A stretch of 64,000 nt of DNA from Eutrigla gurnardus (Eukaryota > Chordata > Actinopteri > Perciformes > Triglidae), in assembly GCA_963514095.1 (NCBI GenBank), contig OY741264.1, forward strand, positions 17,358,827-17,422,826, read 5' to 3'. Positions 1-9,100 of the stretch are shown piece by piece. The position numbers and the translations under genes are program-made. Each line of letters starts with the position of its first letter. Within the stretch, counting starts at the first letter, position 1. The notes under the pieces are model-generated. The model was not told the origin of the DNA, did no database searches, and worked only from the letters and a program-made list of their open reading frames with translations.

Positions 1-222
1 CCCGCTCCTCGGTGAAACAGACAGGGAGGAGAGATGCTGGATGAAGCGGTGTGCCCGTTAATGACACTAAAACACACCTTTGACAGTATGCCAAACATGT
101 CAATGTATTGTACTGCAGAGATATCTAAAACCAACCAGCAAGGTCCGACACACACATTTTTCTTATACTACTAGTTCCTCAAGAGCTATGGCCTTTGTGC
201 CCTGTCATGTGGCTAAAATCAA

Positions 223-456
223 TAAAACTGGAACAAACCAACATTTTTTTTCCATCATGTCTAAATGTTTGACTGGAACAAAATAGTGGTTTTGGAACAA
301 CAGTAAAATAAAGCAAGTTCTACTGTTTCTGGGAGAGTAAATAACATACTGTGGTTATAATGTGTTGAGTCTTGGCCAAAATGTAGGTTTGAGCTCATAT
401 CATGTGTATTGTTATATTAACAATGGGTCATTTGACTACATGTAATTTGAATGGGT
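223..456 (+). repeat. dispersed repeat, copy A (inverted partner at 6758-6997)
   Basis: This stretch closely matches the reverse complement of 6758-6997. Both share the blocks CATGTCTAAATGTTTGACTG, AAAGCAAGTTCTACTGTTTC and ATGTAGGTTTGAGCT, and both end in an AATGGGTCATTTGAC segment. Differences are scattered substitutions, a T-run length change and short indels. No open frame, target duplication or terminal motif could be defined, so the repeat class is unknown. It is either an old dispersed element or one arm of a segmental inverted duplication. Confidence 0.75.
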
Positions 457-600
457 TTTCATGGACATGGCCATGATGTCACTCATTGGTGATATCGCAT
501 ACCCCGCTTCATGGTCTATTTGGGAAGTTAATATTATTTACAAATGAGAAGACACCTCTGAACCTTTTTCCGTCTAAAATAAGTATAAAAATATTATTTA

Positions 601-603
<3 letters not shown>

Positions 604-651
<48 letters not shown>
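604..651. repeat. (AT)n microsatellite
   Basis: About 24 uninterrupted AT dinucleotides. Confidence 0.97.
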
Positions 652-652
<1 letters not shown>

Positions 653-1247
653 GAAATTAAACACTATGTAATTGATGAGCATCTTGAAAGGCAACGTCTT
701 TGAGGGATGCCAGCTGTTTGGTTAAATTTAGTATATCCTTACCCTGTTGTAAGTTAGTAGTTGGCATTTTTCAATACCTGCCAATTGTTTTTATTTATTT
801 GTTGTATTTAGATTGTTCGGAGCCAGTGTTAGAGGAGAAATGCTGCCCTCTATTTCTTTGCAGCACATTTCCAGACATTACACATTGCACCTTTAAACGT
901 GTTCCTTAAATCACAGTGTTTGCTTCTTTAAATTGCAGTATATTTAAGAGGTAAACCGCTTTAATTGCAAATTGATTTGAAAAGTCTATTCTGCGTTACC
1001 AAAGATAATCTGATAGATTTACATTGTCAACGCTTAGGGGTCTAGATCCCAAGATTGAAAACGCCCTGTGAAAGTGCAAAAAGTTCAAAAATAATAGTTT
1101 TCTTTCTTACACATAAACACTATTATGTCCTACGAGAGTACAATTAAATACATTAGCATAGCATGCTGAATCCATCAGAGCCAATTCACACACCTCTCTG
1201 TCTACCACAAACTACAGCACAGTCTAATTCAGCAGACAGCAGTTCTG

Positions 1248-1250
<3 letters not shown>

Positions 1251-1287
<37 letters not shown>
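1251..1287. repeat. (TG)n microsatellite
   Basis: About 18 uninterrupted TG dinucleotides. Confidence 0.97.
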
Positions 1288-1289
<2 letters not shown>

Positions 1290-2126
1290 ACCAGCTGGCT
1301 CCTTTTCTGGCAATGTAGGTGTGGGTGGTGTGGGAGGTTGTTGGAGGTGTGTCAAAGTAAAACTAATCAATCTTGTCTTTATTTCCTGGCATTCCCTCTG
1401 TCTGCCCAGCAGTCATGCTCCAACCAAGCGGCACAGAAGAGCCAACAACTACCCAGCGATGCTCCAAACTGCTCCCCAGGCCCAATGCACTGAGCGAGCG
1501 TTCGCCGCTGATCAAGAGGCAGAGTCAAGGCTCATCACGAGTTTCACTGCGGTGTTTGCGTACAGCCCCGCATGACCTTTACAAGCAACTGTCTCTATTG
1601 ATCACATGTGTTCGTCCTGTCGCACCGTCTGGGGGTGTTTGGCATGCCAGCTTGCATTCTCGTCCCAGACGGAGCTTTGACTGCGTATGCCGGAGAACGG
1701 TGAGGCGATGGCCAAAGCCAAAGGTCAGAATGACATTACTGGTGTTTCAAAATGTTCAGCAGCAAAGGTGTACAGTCAAGGAGAATCCAAAAAACCTGCA
1801 CAATCTTTAAGCATTGCTGTTTCATATTCTCCCAAAATGTTTTCTTTCAAATTAGAGCCACGTTGTATTATTTATTTTTCACACTAAAGGAGCTGCATTG
1901 GTTCTCTCTGGGATGGATACTATTTTGTTCTTAATTTTTACAATGATAGTGTCTTTTAATAAATGGAAAATTACATGATTTTTTGTAATCTTGTTGAAAG
2001 ACACTACAGTTATACTGTATTTCCAATGGCAGAACATTTAAATCAGGTCGAATGAAACCTAATTATGCTAAATGGCAGTAGTATCATATGTGCAATCCAG
2101 CTACTGTATACAGGCCAGATAATATA

Positions 2127-2406
2127 CACTCAACAAAAATATAAACGCAACACTTTTGTTTTTGCTCCCATTTTTCATGAGATGGACTTAAAGATCTAAA
2201 ATTCATTCCAGATACACAATATTACCATTTCTCTCAAACATTGTTCACAAATCAGTCTAAATGCGTGATAGTGAGCACTTCTGCTTTGCTGAGATAATCC
2301 ATCCCACCTCACAGGTGTGCCACATCAAGATGCTGATCTGACATCATGATTAGTGCACAGGTGTGCCTTAGACTGTCCACAATAAAAGACCACCCTGAAA
2401 TGTGCA
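2127..2406 (+). repeat. terminal inverted repeat of the DD34E Tc1-like element (transposase 3' side)
   Basis: Begins CACTCAACAAAAATATAAAC and is the reverse complement of 3478-3757 with only scattered substitutions, for example AAAAAT against ACAAAT near the tip. The outer end, and a second conserved block near CACCTCACAGGTGTGCCACA, are likely transposase-binding sites by analogy with other long-ITR Tc1 elements. Confidence 0.93.
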
Positions 2407-2445
2407 TTTTTTTGCTTTATTGGGGGTCTGGGGACTCAGAACCAG

Positions 2446-3459
2446 TCAGTATCTGGTGTGACCACCATTTGCCTCATGCAGTGCAACACATCTTCTTCGC
2501 ATAGAGTTTATCAGATTGTCAATTGTGGCCTGTGGAATGTTGGTCCACTCCTCTTCAATGGCTGTGCGAAGTTGCTGGATATTAGTGGGAACTGGTACAC
2601 GCTGTCGTATACGCCGGTCAAGCACATCCCAAACATGCTCAATGGGTGACATGTCCGGTGAGTATGCTGGCCATGCAAGAACTGGGACATTTTCAGCTTC
2701 CAAGAATTGTGTACAGATCCTTGCAACATGGGGCCGTGCATTATCTTGCTGAAACATGAGGTGATGTTCATGGATGTATGGCACAACAATGGGCCTCAGG
2801 ATCTCATCACGGTATCTCTGTGCATTCAAAATGCCATCAATAAAATGCACCTGTGTTCTTTGTCCATAACAGATGCCTGCCCATACCATAACCCCACCAC
2901 CACCATGGGCCACTCGATCCACAACATTGACATCAGCAAAGCGCTCACCCACACGACGCCACACACGCTGTCTGCCATCTGCCCTGAACAATGTAAACCG
3001 AGATTCATCCGTGAAGAGAACACCTCTCCAACGTGCCAGACGCCATCGAATGTGAGCATTTGCCCACTCAAGTCTGTTACGGTGACGAGCTGGAGTCAGG
3101 TCAAGACCCCGATGAGGACGACGAGCATGCATTTGAGCTTCCCTGAGACGGTTTCTGACAGTTTGTGCAGAAATTGTTTGGTTATGCAAACCAATTGTTT
3201 CAGCAGCTGTCTGAGTGGCTGGTCTCAGACGATCTTGGAGGTGAACCTGCTGGATGTGGAGGTCCTGGGCTGGTGTGGTTACACGTGGTCTGCGGTTGTG
3301 AGACCGGTTGGATGTACTGCCATATTCTCTGAAACGCCTTTGGAGACGGCTTATGGTGGAGAAATGAACATTCAATGCACGAGCAACAGATCTGGTTGAC
3401 ATTCCTGCTGTCAGCATGCCAATTGCACCCTCCCTCAATGCTTGTGGCATCTGTGGCAT
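2446..3459 (-). CDS. Tc1-like transposase (DD34E), intact
   Basis: Encodes a cut-and-paste transposase that would bind the 280-bp inverted repeats and insert the element at TA. The frame is open further upstream to a TTG at 3474, but the first ATG is at 3459, giving 337 residues. The N-terminal third (about residues 5-110) has two helix-turn-helix segments of the paired-like type, including STRSVARALNVHFSTISRL, then a basic RRPR linker like an AT-hook. The catalytic domain shows FTDESRF (Asp about 151), a GGGGVMVW glycine box, QQDNARPH (Asp about 239) and SPIEHVWD (Glu about 274), with exactly 34 residues between the last two. No stop or frameshift was seen and all three catalytic acids are present. 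It may encode active enzyme, but whether it is expressed cannot be told from sequence. Confidence 0.95.
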   Translation of the reverse strand: MPQMPQALREGAIGMLTAGMSTRSVARALNVHFSTISRLQRRFREYGSTSNRSHNRRPRVTTPAQDLHIQQVHLQDRLRPATQTAAETIGLHNQTISAQTVRNRLREAQMHARRPHRGLDLTPARHRNRLEWANAHIRWRLARWRGVLFTDESRFTLFRADGRQRVWRRVGERFADVNVVDRVAHGGGGVMVWAGICYGQRTQVHFIDGILNAQRYRDEILRPIVVPYIHEHHLMFQQDNARPHVARICTQFLEAENVPVLAWPAYSPDMSPIEHVWDVLDRRIRQRVPVPTNIQQLRTAIEEEWTNIPQATIDNLINSMRRRCVALHEANGGHTRY

Positions 3460-3477
3460 TTTGCTGTGAGACAAAAC

Positions 3478-3757
3478 TGCACATTTCAGAGTGGCCTTTT
3501 ATTGTGGGCAGTATAAGGTACACCTGTGCACTAATCATGATGTCAGATCAGCATCTTGATGTGGCACACCTGTGAGGTGGGATGGATTATCTCAGCAAAG
3601 CAGAAGTGCTCACTATCACACATTTAGACAGATTTGTGAACAATGTTTGAGAGAAATGGTAATATTGTGTATCTGGAATGAATTTTAGATCTTTAAGTCC
3701 ATCTCATGAAAAATGGGAGCAAAAACAAAAGTGTTGCGTTTATATTTGTGTTGAGTG
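3478..3757 (-). repeat. terminal inverted repeat of the DD34E Tc1-like element (transposase 5' side)
   Basis: Reverse complement of 2127-2406. It ends GTGTTGAGTG immediately before the TA target site. Its inner edge lies only about 20 bp upstream of the transposase ATG, so it probably also contains the transposase promoter. Confidence 0.93.
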
Positions 3758-3846
3758 TAAATGAACAAATTAAATGAAGAAAAAGGTCAAATATATTGAT
3801 TTACATTTATTTTATTTTCCTAATTATATGTATTTCATATGTATTT

Positions 3847-3882
3847 CAGCTCATCATAACTATATGGAGTTATGATGAGCTG
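3847..3882. repeat. perfect short hairpin
   Basis: CAGCTCATCATAACT, a 6-nt loop, then its exact reverse complement: a 15-bp stem. It lies about 90 bp outside the DD34E transposon and is not part of its inverted repeat. Function unknown. Confidence 0.85.
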
Positions 3883-4480
3883 CCCGGTATAATTATTTTG
3901 ATGTTGGTAGGATGAGCAATAATTGAATGAAACAAATGTTATATGTTAATGTTGTGCGAATATGAACAACTTGAAATTCTTCTCAATGGAGTGTGGATGC
4001 TCCTGATGTTTGCTAGTAATTGCTAAAAGATCTGTACGGCTGTATTTACTTATATTCTGTTTATTACATTCAGTGTCCGTTCAATCCTACAGGGCTCGTT
4101 TCCACATAGTTCTTCATACGACATTCAGAGCAGCAAATAACAACTCTCAGTGTAAATATATATTGGGGTAATGTCTACCTTAGCAGAGATTGAAGTGGCT
4201 CTCCCTCCCATGTGAGTACCAGTGTGGTTCTCCCCTCATGTAAGCACTGTTAGCTGTGTCAGCTGAAGGTGCTTTTAGCAGCTAGCCGCCGGTTCAGCTG
4301 TCACCATGTTGAGAGGCTTGTGGAGGCCATCCCTCATTCAGAGAGCAATTCTTCACTGAGCACCTTTAAAAAAATGTAAATGAAACAAAAGAAGACTTCC
4401 GCATCCCATGGAAGGAAATATAATTAACAGTTTATGATCTAAACTTTGAAAGTGTATTTTTCTAACCTAAAAACTGGAGG

Positions 4481-4481
<1 letters not shown>

Positions 4482-4513
<32 letters not shown>
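4482..4513. repeat. (CA)n microsatellite
   Basis: About 15 uninterrupted CA dinucleotides. Confidence 0.95.
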
Positions 4514-4514
<1 letters not shown>

Positions 4515-5066
4515 TACCTTATACCTGTAAAAGCTCCAGACAAAAAAGACACTACTGATCAATCAGGTTTGACAAAAAAGAGTCAAGACACCTTAAACAC
4601 ATTCACCAGTGAAATGCCCCCGTACACCCTCCCCTCCTGTCTCAAAGTGTTTTTCTTTCAGCCACACAGCCGTAGATTGTTATGCATAGAGAGACACGAC
4701 CCGCAGGCGTCGCTGAGATTCTTATCGTCATGCTCTCATCTGATGGGAATGCATGCTCTGACAAAGGATGGCCCTCCAAGATTCTGCTCATATCTGCTTT
4801 TTAACAATTCCATCAGTGCCGGATAAGCCGGCTGGCAATAAAGACGAAATGGCAATACATAGAGGGATCTGGGCAGCATCTGCTCAGAGGAATGACCGAT
4901 AGCGCAGCGCTGTTCGAATCATCAAAACGTGGCTGGAAAATGATGAGGGCGAGATAATGCAGGCCATCGCAACATTGGCTCAGGTAGGGAAATGTCAACA
5001 CAAGGGCCCAGTCACATCACACGGCGATCTGATGTCCATCACTTGTGTTTTTATTTTCATTCTTTT

Positions 5067-5088
5067 TATATATATATATATATATACA
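5067..5088. repeat. (TA)n microsatellite
   Basis: About ten TA dinucleotides. Confidence 0.9.
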
Positions 5089-5245
5089 TACAAACATACA
5101 TAAAATGTAATCTGTTAAACTAGTAATTAAAACATCTTTATTTTGTATCAACATGAATATGTTCTGTTGTTTATTTTTCTTTTATGTCCAAGCCTTTTTC
5201 ACTCTGACAGCAGATACTGCCAGTCCAAAATCAAAGGACTAGGAC

Positions 5246-6057
5246 TTGACTCCAAAGGCTGTCAGTGTCCTGTTGTCTCCATGTGGTTTGTGTCTGGCAG
5301 ACATCTCCGTCTGGACAACTGCGCATCACCTCAGGCTTAACCTGAATAAAACCGAACTCCTCTTCATCCCGGGGAAAGACTGCCCTTGCATGGACCTGTC
5401 GGTCACTGTTGAGGGCATCACAGTATTGCCGTTGTCAACTGCGAGGAACCTGGGTGTAATCCGTGATGACCAACTATCCTGCACCCCCAACATCACTGCT
5501 GTGGCCCGATCCTGCAGATTTGCCCTCTACAATATCCGCAGGATCTAGTCTTTCCTCACAAAGGACACAACGCAACTCCTGGTCCAAGTACTGGTCATCT
5601 CCCGCCTTGACTACTGCAACTCTCTCTTGGCTGGACTCGGCAACTAAACCATTGCAGCTTATCCAGAATGCTGCAACACGCCTTGTCTTCAATCTACCCA
5701 AATTCATGTGACCCCTCTCCTCCTTGACATCCACTGGCTCCCTGTCGCAGCACGCATCAAATTCAAGACGATGGCACTGGCCTTCAAGGACATCAATGGA
5801 ACGGCACCCATCTACCTTCAAACACTGGTCAAACCACACGCCCCGACGTGAGCACTTCGCTCCTCAGCTGGCAGGCTGAAGTAGAGGAGCGAAATCAAAC
5901 AAATGTCGCTCAGCAAAGTCCCGACTCTTCTCTGTTCTGGCTCCTCAGTGGTGGAACGAACTCCCGACCAATGTCAGGACAGCAGAGTCATTTGCCATCT
6001 TCCGAAAAAGGCTCAAGACTACCTGTTCAGACTTCACCTCGACTCTGGAAAGCATGA
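5246..6057 (+). pseudogene. LINE ORF2 C-terminal part (reverse transcriptase), degraded
   Basis: Conceptual peptides in three frames together give the C-terminal part of an L2-like ORF2. They include LNLNKTELLFIPG, the LGVIRDDQLS segment, CRFALYNIRRI, VISRLDYCNSLLAGL and a later DIHWLPVAARIKFKTMALAF. The chain is broken by a stop at about 5546 and frameshifts near 5640, 5700 and 5850. It ends in LFRLHLDSGKHD, a usual closing segment for these proteins. The catalytic YADD region would lie upstream and is not present. This copy cannot encode an enzyme. Confidence 0.88.
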
Positions 6058-6070
6058 CCCACTAACAACA

Positions 6071-6086
6071 CCCCCCCCCCCCCCCC
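6071..6086. repeat. poly-C run
   Basis: Sixteen consecutive C between the end of the LINE ORF and its 3' UTR. Confidence 0.95.
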
Positions 6087-6757
6087 AAAAATAGCACTTC
6101 TATGTTCTTACCTATAGTTCTTTGATCACAGCACTGCTGTTCTTAAGGTGTGTTTGCTGAACAGCTACTACTTTACTCAGACGAGGAACTAACACTTGTT
6201 TCTATTTTTTAGCTCTTACTTTATCAGCAATGATATGTTGTGGTTTCTTTCTTTTGACAAATGTACTTATTGTAAGTCGCTTTGGACAAAAGTTGTGTGT
6301 CCCATACAGGTTTTAAGTTTCAGGCTCACATGATATAGTGATGTTAAAAAATGTTTTCCTAAGCCTTACCAAATTGCTTTGTTGCCTAAAGGTGCTTACT
6401 GCGACTGCAGAGGAGCGTCACTGTTTGACTGGGCTCCCCAGTGCATTAGGAAGTGAAGCTGAGGGTCCTGGCACAGAATCTGTATTTGATAAGTTGGGAA
6501 TGAGAACATGTCAGCAGATGATAGTTGTACCTCCACAGCTCCTTAAAGGCACATCTGCTTTAGATACAAACAAAATTGTATGGAGTGAACACCAAAATAA
6601 TGCACACACATAGCAGGTTGAATGGTTGGTAAAGGTAATTTTTGAAGCCGGTCTAAAAGTCTACAACTGCTAAATGTAGAGCGTGCTGTCTGAAAATATG
6701 CAGGTTAGAGTCAGTAATGAGCCTATGGCTGACATTCCATGCTCTGGCCTATGAGCG

Positions 6758-6997
6758 ACCCATTTCAAATTGCATGTTGTCAAATGACCCATTGTTAATA
6801 CAACAATATACATGACAGCAGCTCAAACCTACATTTTGGCCTCAACACATTATAACTGCAGTATAAGTTATTTTCTCTCCCAGAAACAGTAGAACTTGCT
6901 TTATTTTACTTGTCTTGATCCAAAATCACTATTTTGTTCCAGTCAAACATTTAGACATGATAAAAAAAAAAAAAATTGTGGTTTGTTCCAGTTTTAT
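6758..6997 (-). repeat. dispersed repeat, copy B (inverted partner of 223-456)
   Basis: Reverse complement of copy A. The lined-up blocks include CAGAAACAGTAGAACTTGCT and CAGTCAAACATTTAGACATG. It carries a 14-A run where copy A has 8 T on the other strand. About 6.3 kb separates the two copies, with a Tc1-like transposon and an L2 remnant between them. Confidence 0.75.
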
Positions 6998-7410
6998 CTA
7001 TTTTTGTGTTTCCTATAAGGAGTCACATTCTCCCTCGACCCACCGATGAAGCCTGCACATGTTAGGCATTGCAGCTGTAAGTGTGTCTTTCTATGTGCAC
7101 CTGCATTCTTTTGGAGTGTGCCGGTGGAGTGTTACGGGTGTCCAGCAGTGACCTGCACTGTATTATAGATTTTGACTTCTCCCGAGGCAAAGTCTGAGCG
7201 CCGGGCCACTCAAAGCCCGACACACACCATCCCCATCCTGAGTGACAGGCCGCTCCCTGCAGAGCTGGGGAGGGTAATTGGCATTCAGGATCATCTGGAT
7301 GATAGGGAGGGTGGCGAATTTCGTGAGACGCCGCTCCCTGCTTTTTATCCCGCGCCACAAAGTTCCCCAACCCGTACCCCATTTGCACAGAGAAGAGGGA
7401 GAGATTGAGA

Positions 7411-7464
<54 letters not shown>
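7411..7464. repeat. compound (GT)n(GA)n microsatellite
   Basis: Five GT units, then about 20 GA units with one AA interruption. Confidence 0.95.
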
Positions 7465-7975
7465 CTACTTTGCATGCAGTGTGTTGGCAGTAGCAACCCC
7501 CGAGGGAGACATTGTCGGTGAGGGGGAAACAGCTTTCTATGCATGAGGAGAAATCTCCTTCAGGTTTGTGTTGCATGCCCCCACCCACTCCCCAACCCCC
7601 AGCTTCCTCCACCCACCCTCCGCAGCCCATGTCTGAAGGGATTTATGACCTGTCACCTCAGCAGCTCACGGGGATGGGAGGGTGGAGAGGAGGGAGGAGG
7701 GTACGGTAATGGTGGTGATGGGGTGGGGGTGGGCTCTTCGCGTCACTTTGACTCGCACGATGTATCAATCTGTCCAGGGATTTTGTCCATTCAACCGTAC
7801 TGCAGTGGGAAGAATTAATGAGGGGGGATGAGGGTTGGGGGGGGGGCGACAATGAACTGACAGGAACACGCTGCCCCCATGAACATGTCATTTGCTTTGC
7901 TGTCTGGTCGCATGTGGTATTAAAAAAAAGAAAAAAGAACGTAACATAAGTGTCAATCAAAGAAAATGCTGCGAT

Positions 7976-8420
7976 TCAGTTTTGTTTAGCGAGCAGCGCA
8001 AAGTGACGCGGGCGCTCAGCGCGCTCCGCTGCATCGCATCTCTCTCTGGACATGTGATGGAGGGCATTAACCTGTAGATTTCTGCCAGCTCCATAAATTA
8101 CTCGGCGGTACCTGTGCCCCTGAGGTAGATCATTAGTGTGCTTGATAGGTATAATAACGGAGCCCGGTGCATTGCCATTCCGAGGCCGTATAGACATGAC
8201 TAAAGAGCTCTCTGTGTAAAGAGAATTGAATTATGCCTTCTGTCAAACAGTTACCGTGAATGTAATGCATACTGAGTCGAGAATCAGTAATTTGTGAAAA
8301 GCTTCTGATGTATAATTGTCAACTCTGCCAAGATGACATTTTATGGAGTTATTGAACATCGGAGCCAAAACAGAATTACTGATGAAATTGCACCAAATAT
8401 TTTAATCCTTCAGATATCTG
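7976..8420. other. candidate conserved noncoding (enhancer-like) block
   Basis: High-complexity sequence with no open frame, no simple repeats and balanced composition, between low-complexity flanks. The part at 8090-8290 (ATAAATTACTCGGCGG, GATAGGTATAATAACGG, GAATTGAATTATGCC) is dense in homeodomain-type AT cores. This texture is typical of deeply conserved noncoding elements near developmental genes. It is an inference; conservation cannot be seen from one genome. Confidence 0.28.
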
Positions 8421-9100
8421 AGAGACCCCCCCCCCCCCTTCGCACTTCACGAAGACATTGAGACTATGGCATTGAATAGCGGAGGTACAGTGTAATGTGC
8501 TGGAAGAGAAAGCAGCAGTATGTGGAGGGAGCTAAATAACAACCCAGCTGCGTGGGCTCAGCTACTGATATTACAGTTTTGTAAAACTTTTTCAGGGAAA
8601 TTTAAGCTCAGTATAGAAATCCATTAGCCTCCAGAAAAACCTGCAGTTCTCCGGGGGGGCCTCATTATGAATAGTATTCCAGCTTTTAGAAAATGGTGCA
8701 AAACATCCTTTAGTTAATTCACTGGTTTATTTAACAAATTTTAATCTCTTTTGCACACAAAAAAATAACAAATACAACATTTGTTATTGATTACGGCAAT
8801 TTTATTTCATCATGCAGAGCACTATTCCAAGTTCATAATCATACGTTTGCGTATAGGTACATTAAAATATGTTCTAAACCTTTTTTTCACTATTTTTGTA
8901 TATTTTATAATCTAACTAATTGGTTTTGCTGCATTTTGTTGTATATTTTTACATCCTGGTTAAGAGCATTTAAAAGAATGTGTTACCTGCTTGAAAAATG
9001 CTCTTAGCAAGACATGTCTATGTTGTTAATATTCTCAACACTTTAACCACCACTTTAATCTGAGTTTAGGGTTTTTCTCGTCGTATCAAATCGAAACATA

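Larger units (their letters stand above)
457..2126. other. unassigned DNA with two microsatellites
   Basis: Apart from the AT and TG microsatellites listed separately, nothing recognisable was found. Several overlapping ORFs of 60-145 codons occur around 1373-1934. They overlap each other in different frames, begin inside or beside the TG repeat and carry no recognisable motif, so they are treated as chance. Confidence 0.5.
2127..3757 (-). mobile_element. complete Tc1-like DNA transposon, DD34E type
   Basis: A 1631-bp element bounded by TA on both sides (2125-2126 and 3758-3759), the usual Tc1/mariner target duplication. It starts CACTCAAC and has near-identical 280-bp inverted repeats around one intact transposase gene on the minus strand. 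I counted about eight mismatches between the arms, roughly 97% identity. Known fish Tc1 families of this kind, such as zebrafish ZB, are about 1.6 kb with about 200-bp inverted repeats and a transposase near 340 residues. This copy fits that architecture, though the exact family was not checked. Intact ORF, TA duplication and matching arms suggest a fairly recent insertion. Confidence 0.95.
3758..5220. other. unassigned AT-rich DNA with small repeats
   Basis: Holds a perfect hairpin at 3847-3882, a CA microsatellite at 4482-4513 and a TA microsatellite at 5067-5088. The part around 4170-4370, with GTTAGCTGTGTCAGC and nearby TAGCAGCTAGCC, resembles a common dispersed fish repeat, but its limits could not be set. 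No gene was seen. Confidence 0.5.
5221..6300 (+). mobile_element. 5'-truncated L2-clade LINE remnant
   Basis: Contains the last part of a LINE reverse-transcriptase ORF, then a 3' UTR. The closing motif around 6271-6291, TTGTAAGTCGCTTTGGACAA, matches the well-known L2-type 3' end. The 5' part of ORF2 and all of ORF1 are absent, as expected for a truncated insertion. A run of 16 C lies just after the ORF (6071-6086). The 5' edge is an estimate based on where reverse-transcriptase similarity starts. Confidence 0.85.
7000..9100. other. unassigned DNA, low-complexity patches and one regulatory-looking block
   Basis: Contains GT/GA repeats at 7411-7464, a CCACCC-rich stretch near 7580-7630, G-rich stretches at 7670-7740 and 7820-7850, and the block 7976-8420 listed separately. 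The ORFs here are carried by the simple repeats and overlap in sense and antisense. No gene was recognised. Confidence 0.5.

Noticed and set aside
1252..1810. ORFs of 79-145 codons near the TG repeat
   Set aside because: Start in the microsatellite or overlap each other in different frames; no domain.
2707..3399. 230-codon plus-strand ORF antisense to the DD34E transposase
   Set aside because: Shadow frame of a GC-balanced real gene; no recognisable domain.
7062..7630. Minus-strand ORFs of 155-160 codons with Ser/Leu runs
   Set aside because: Carried by the GA/GT microsatellite and GC-rich flank; two frames open together.
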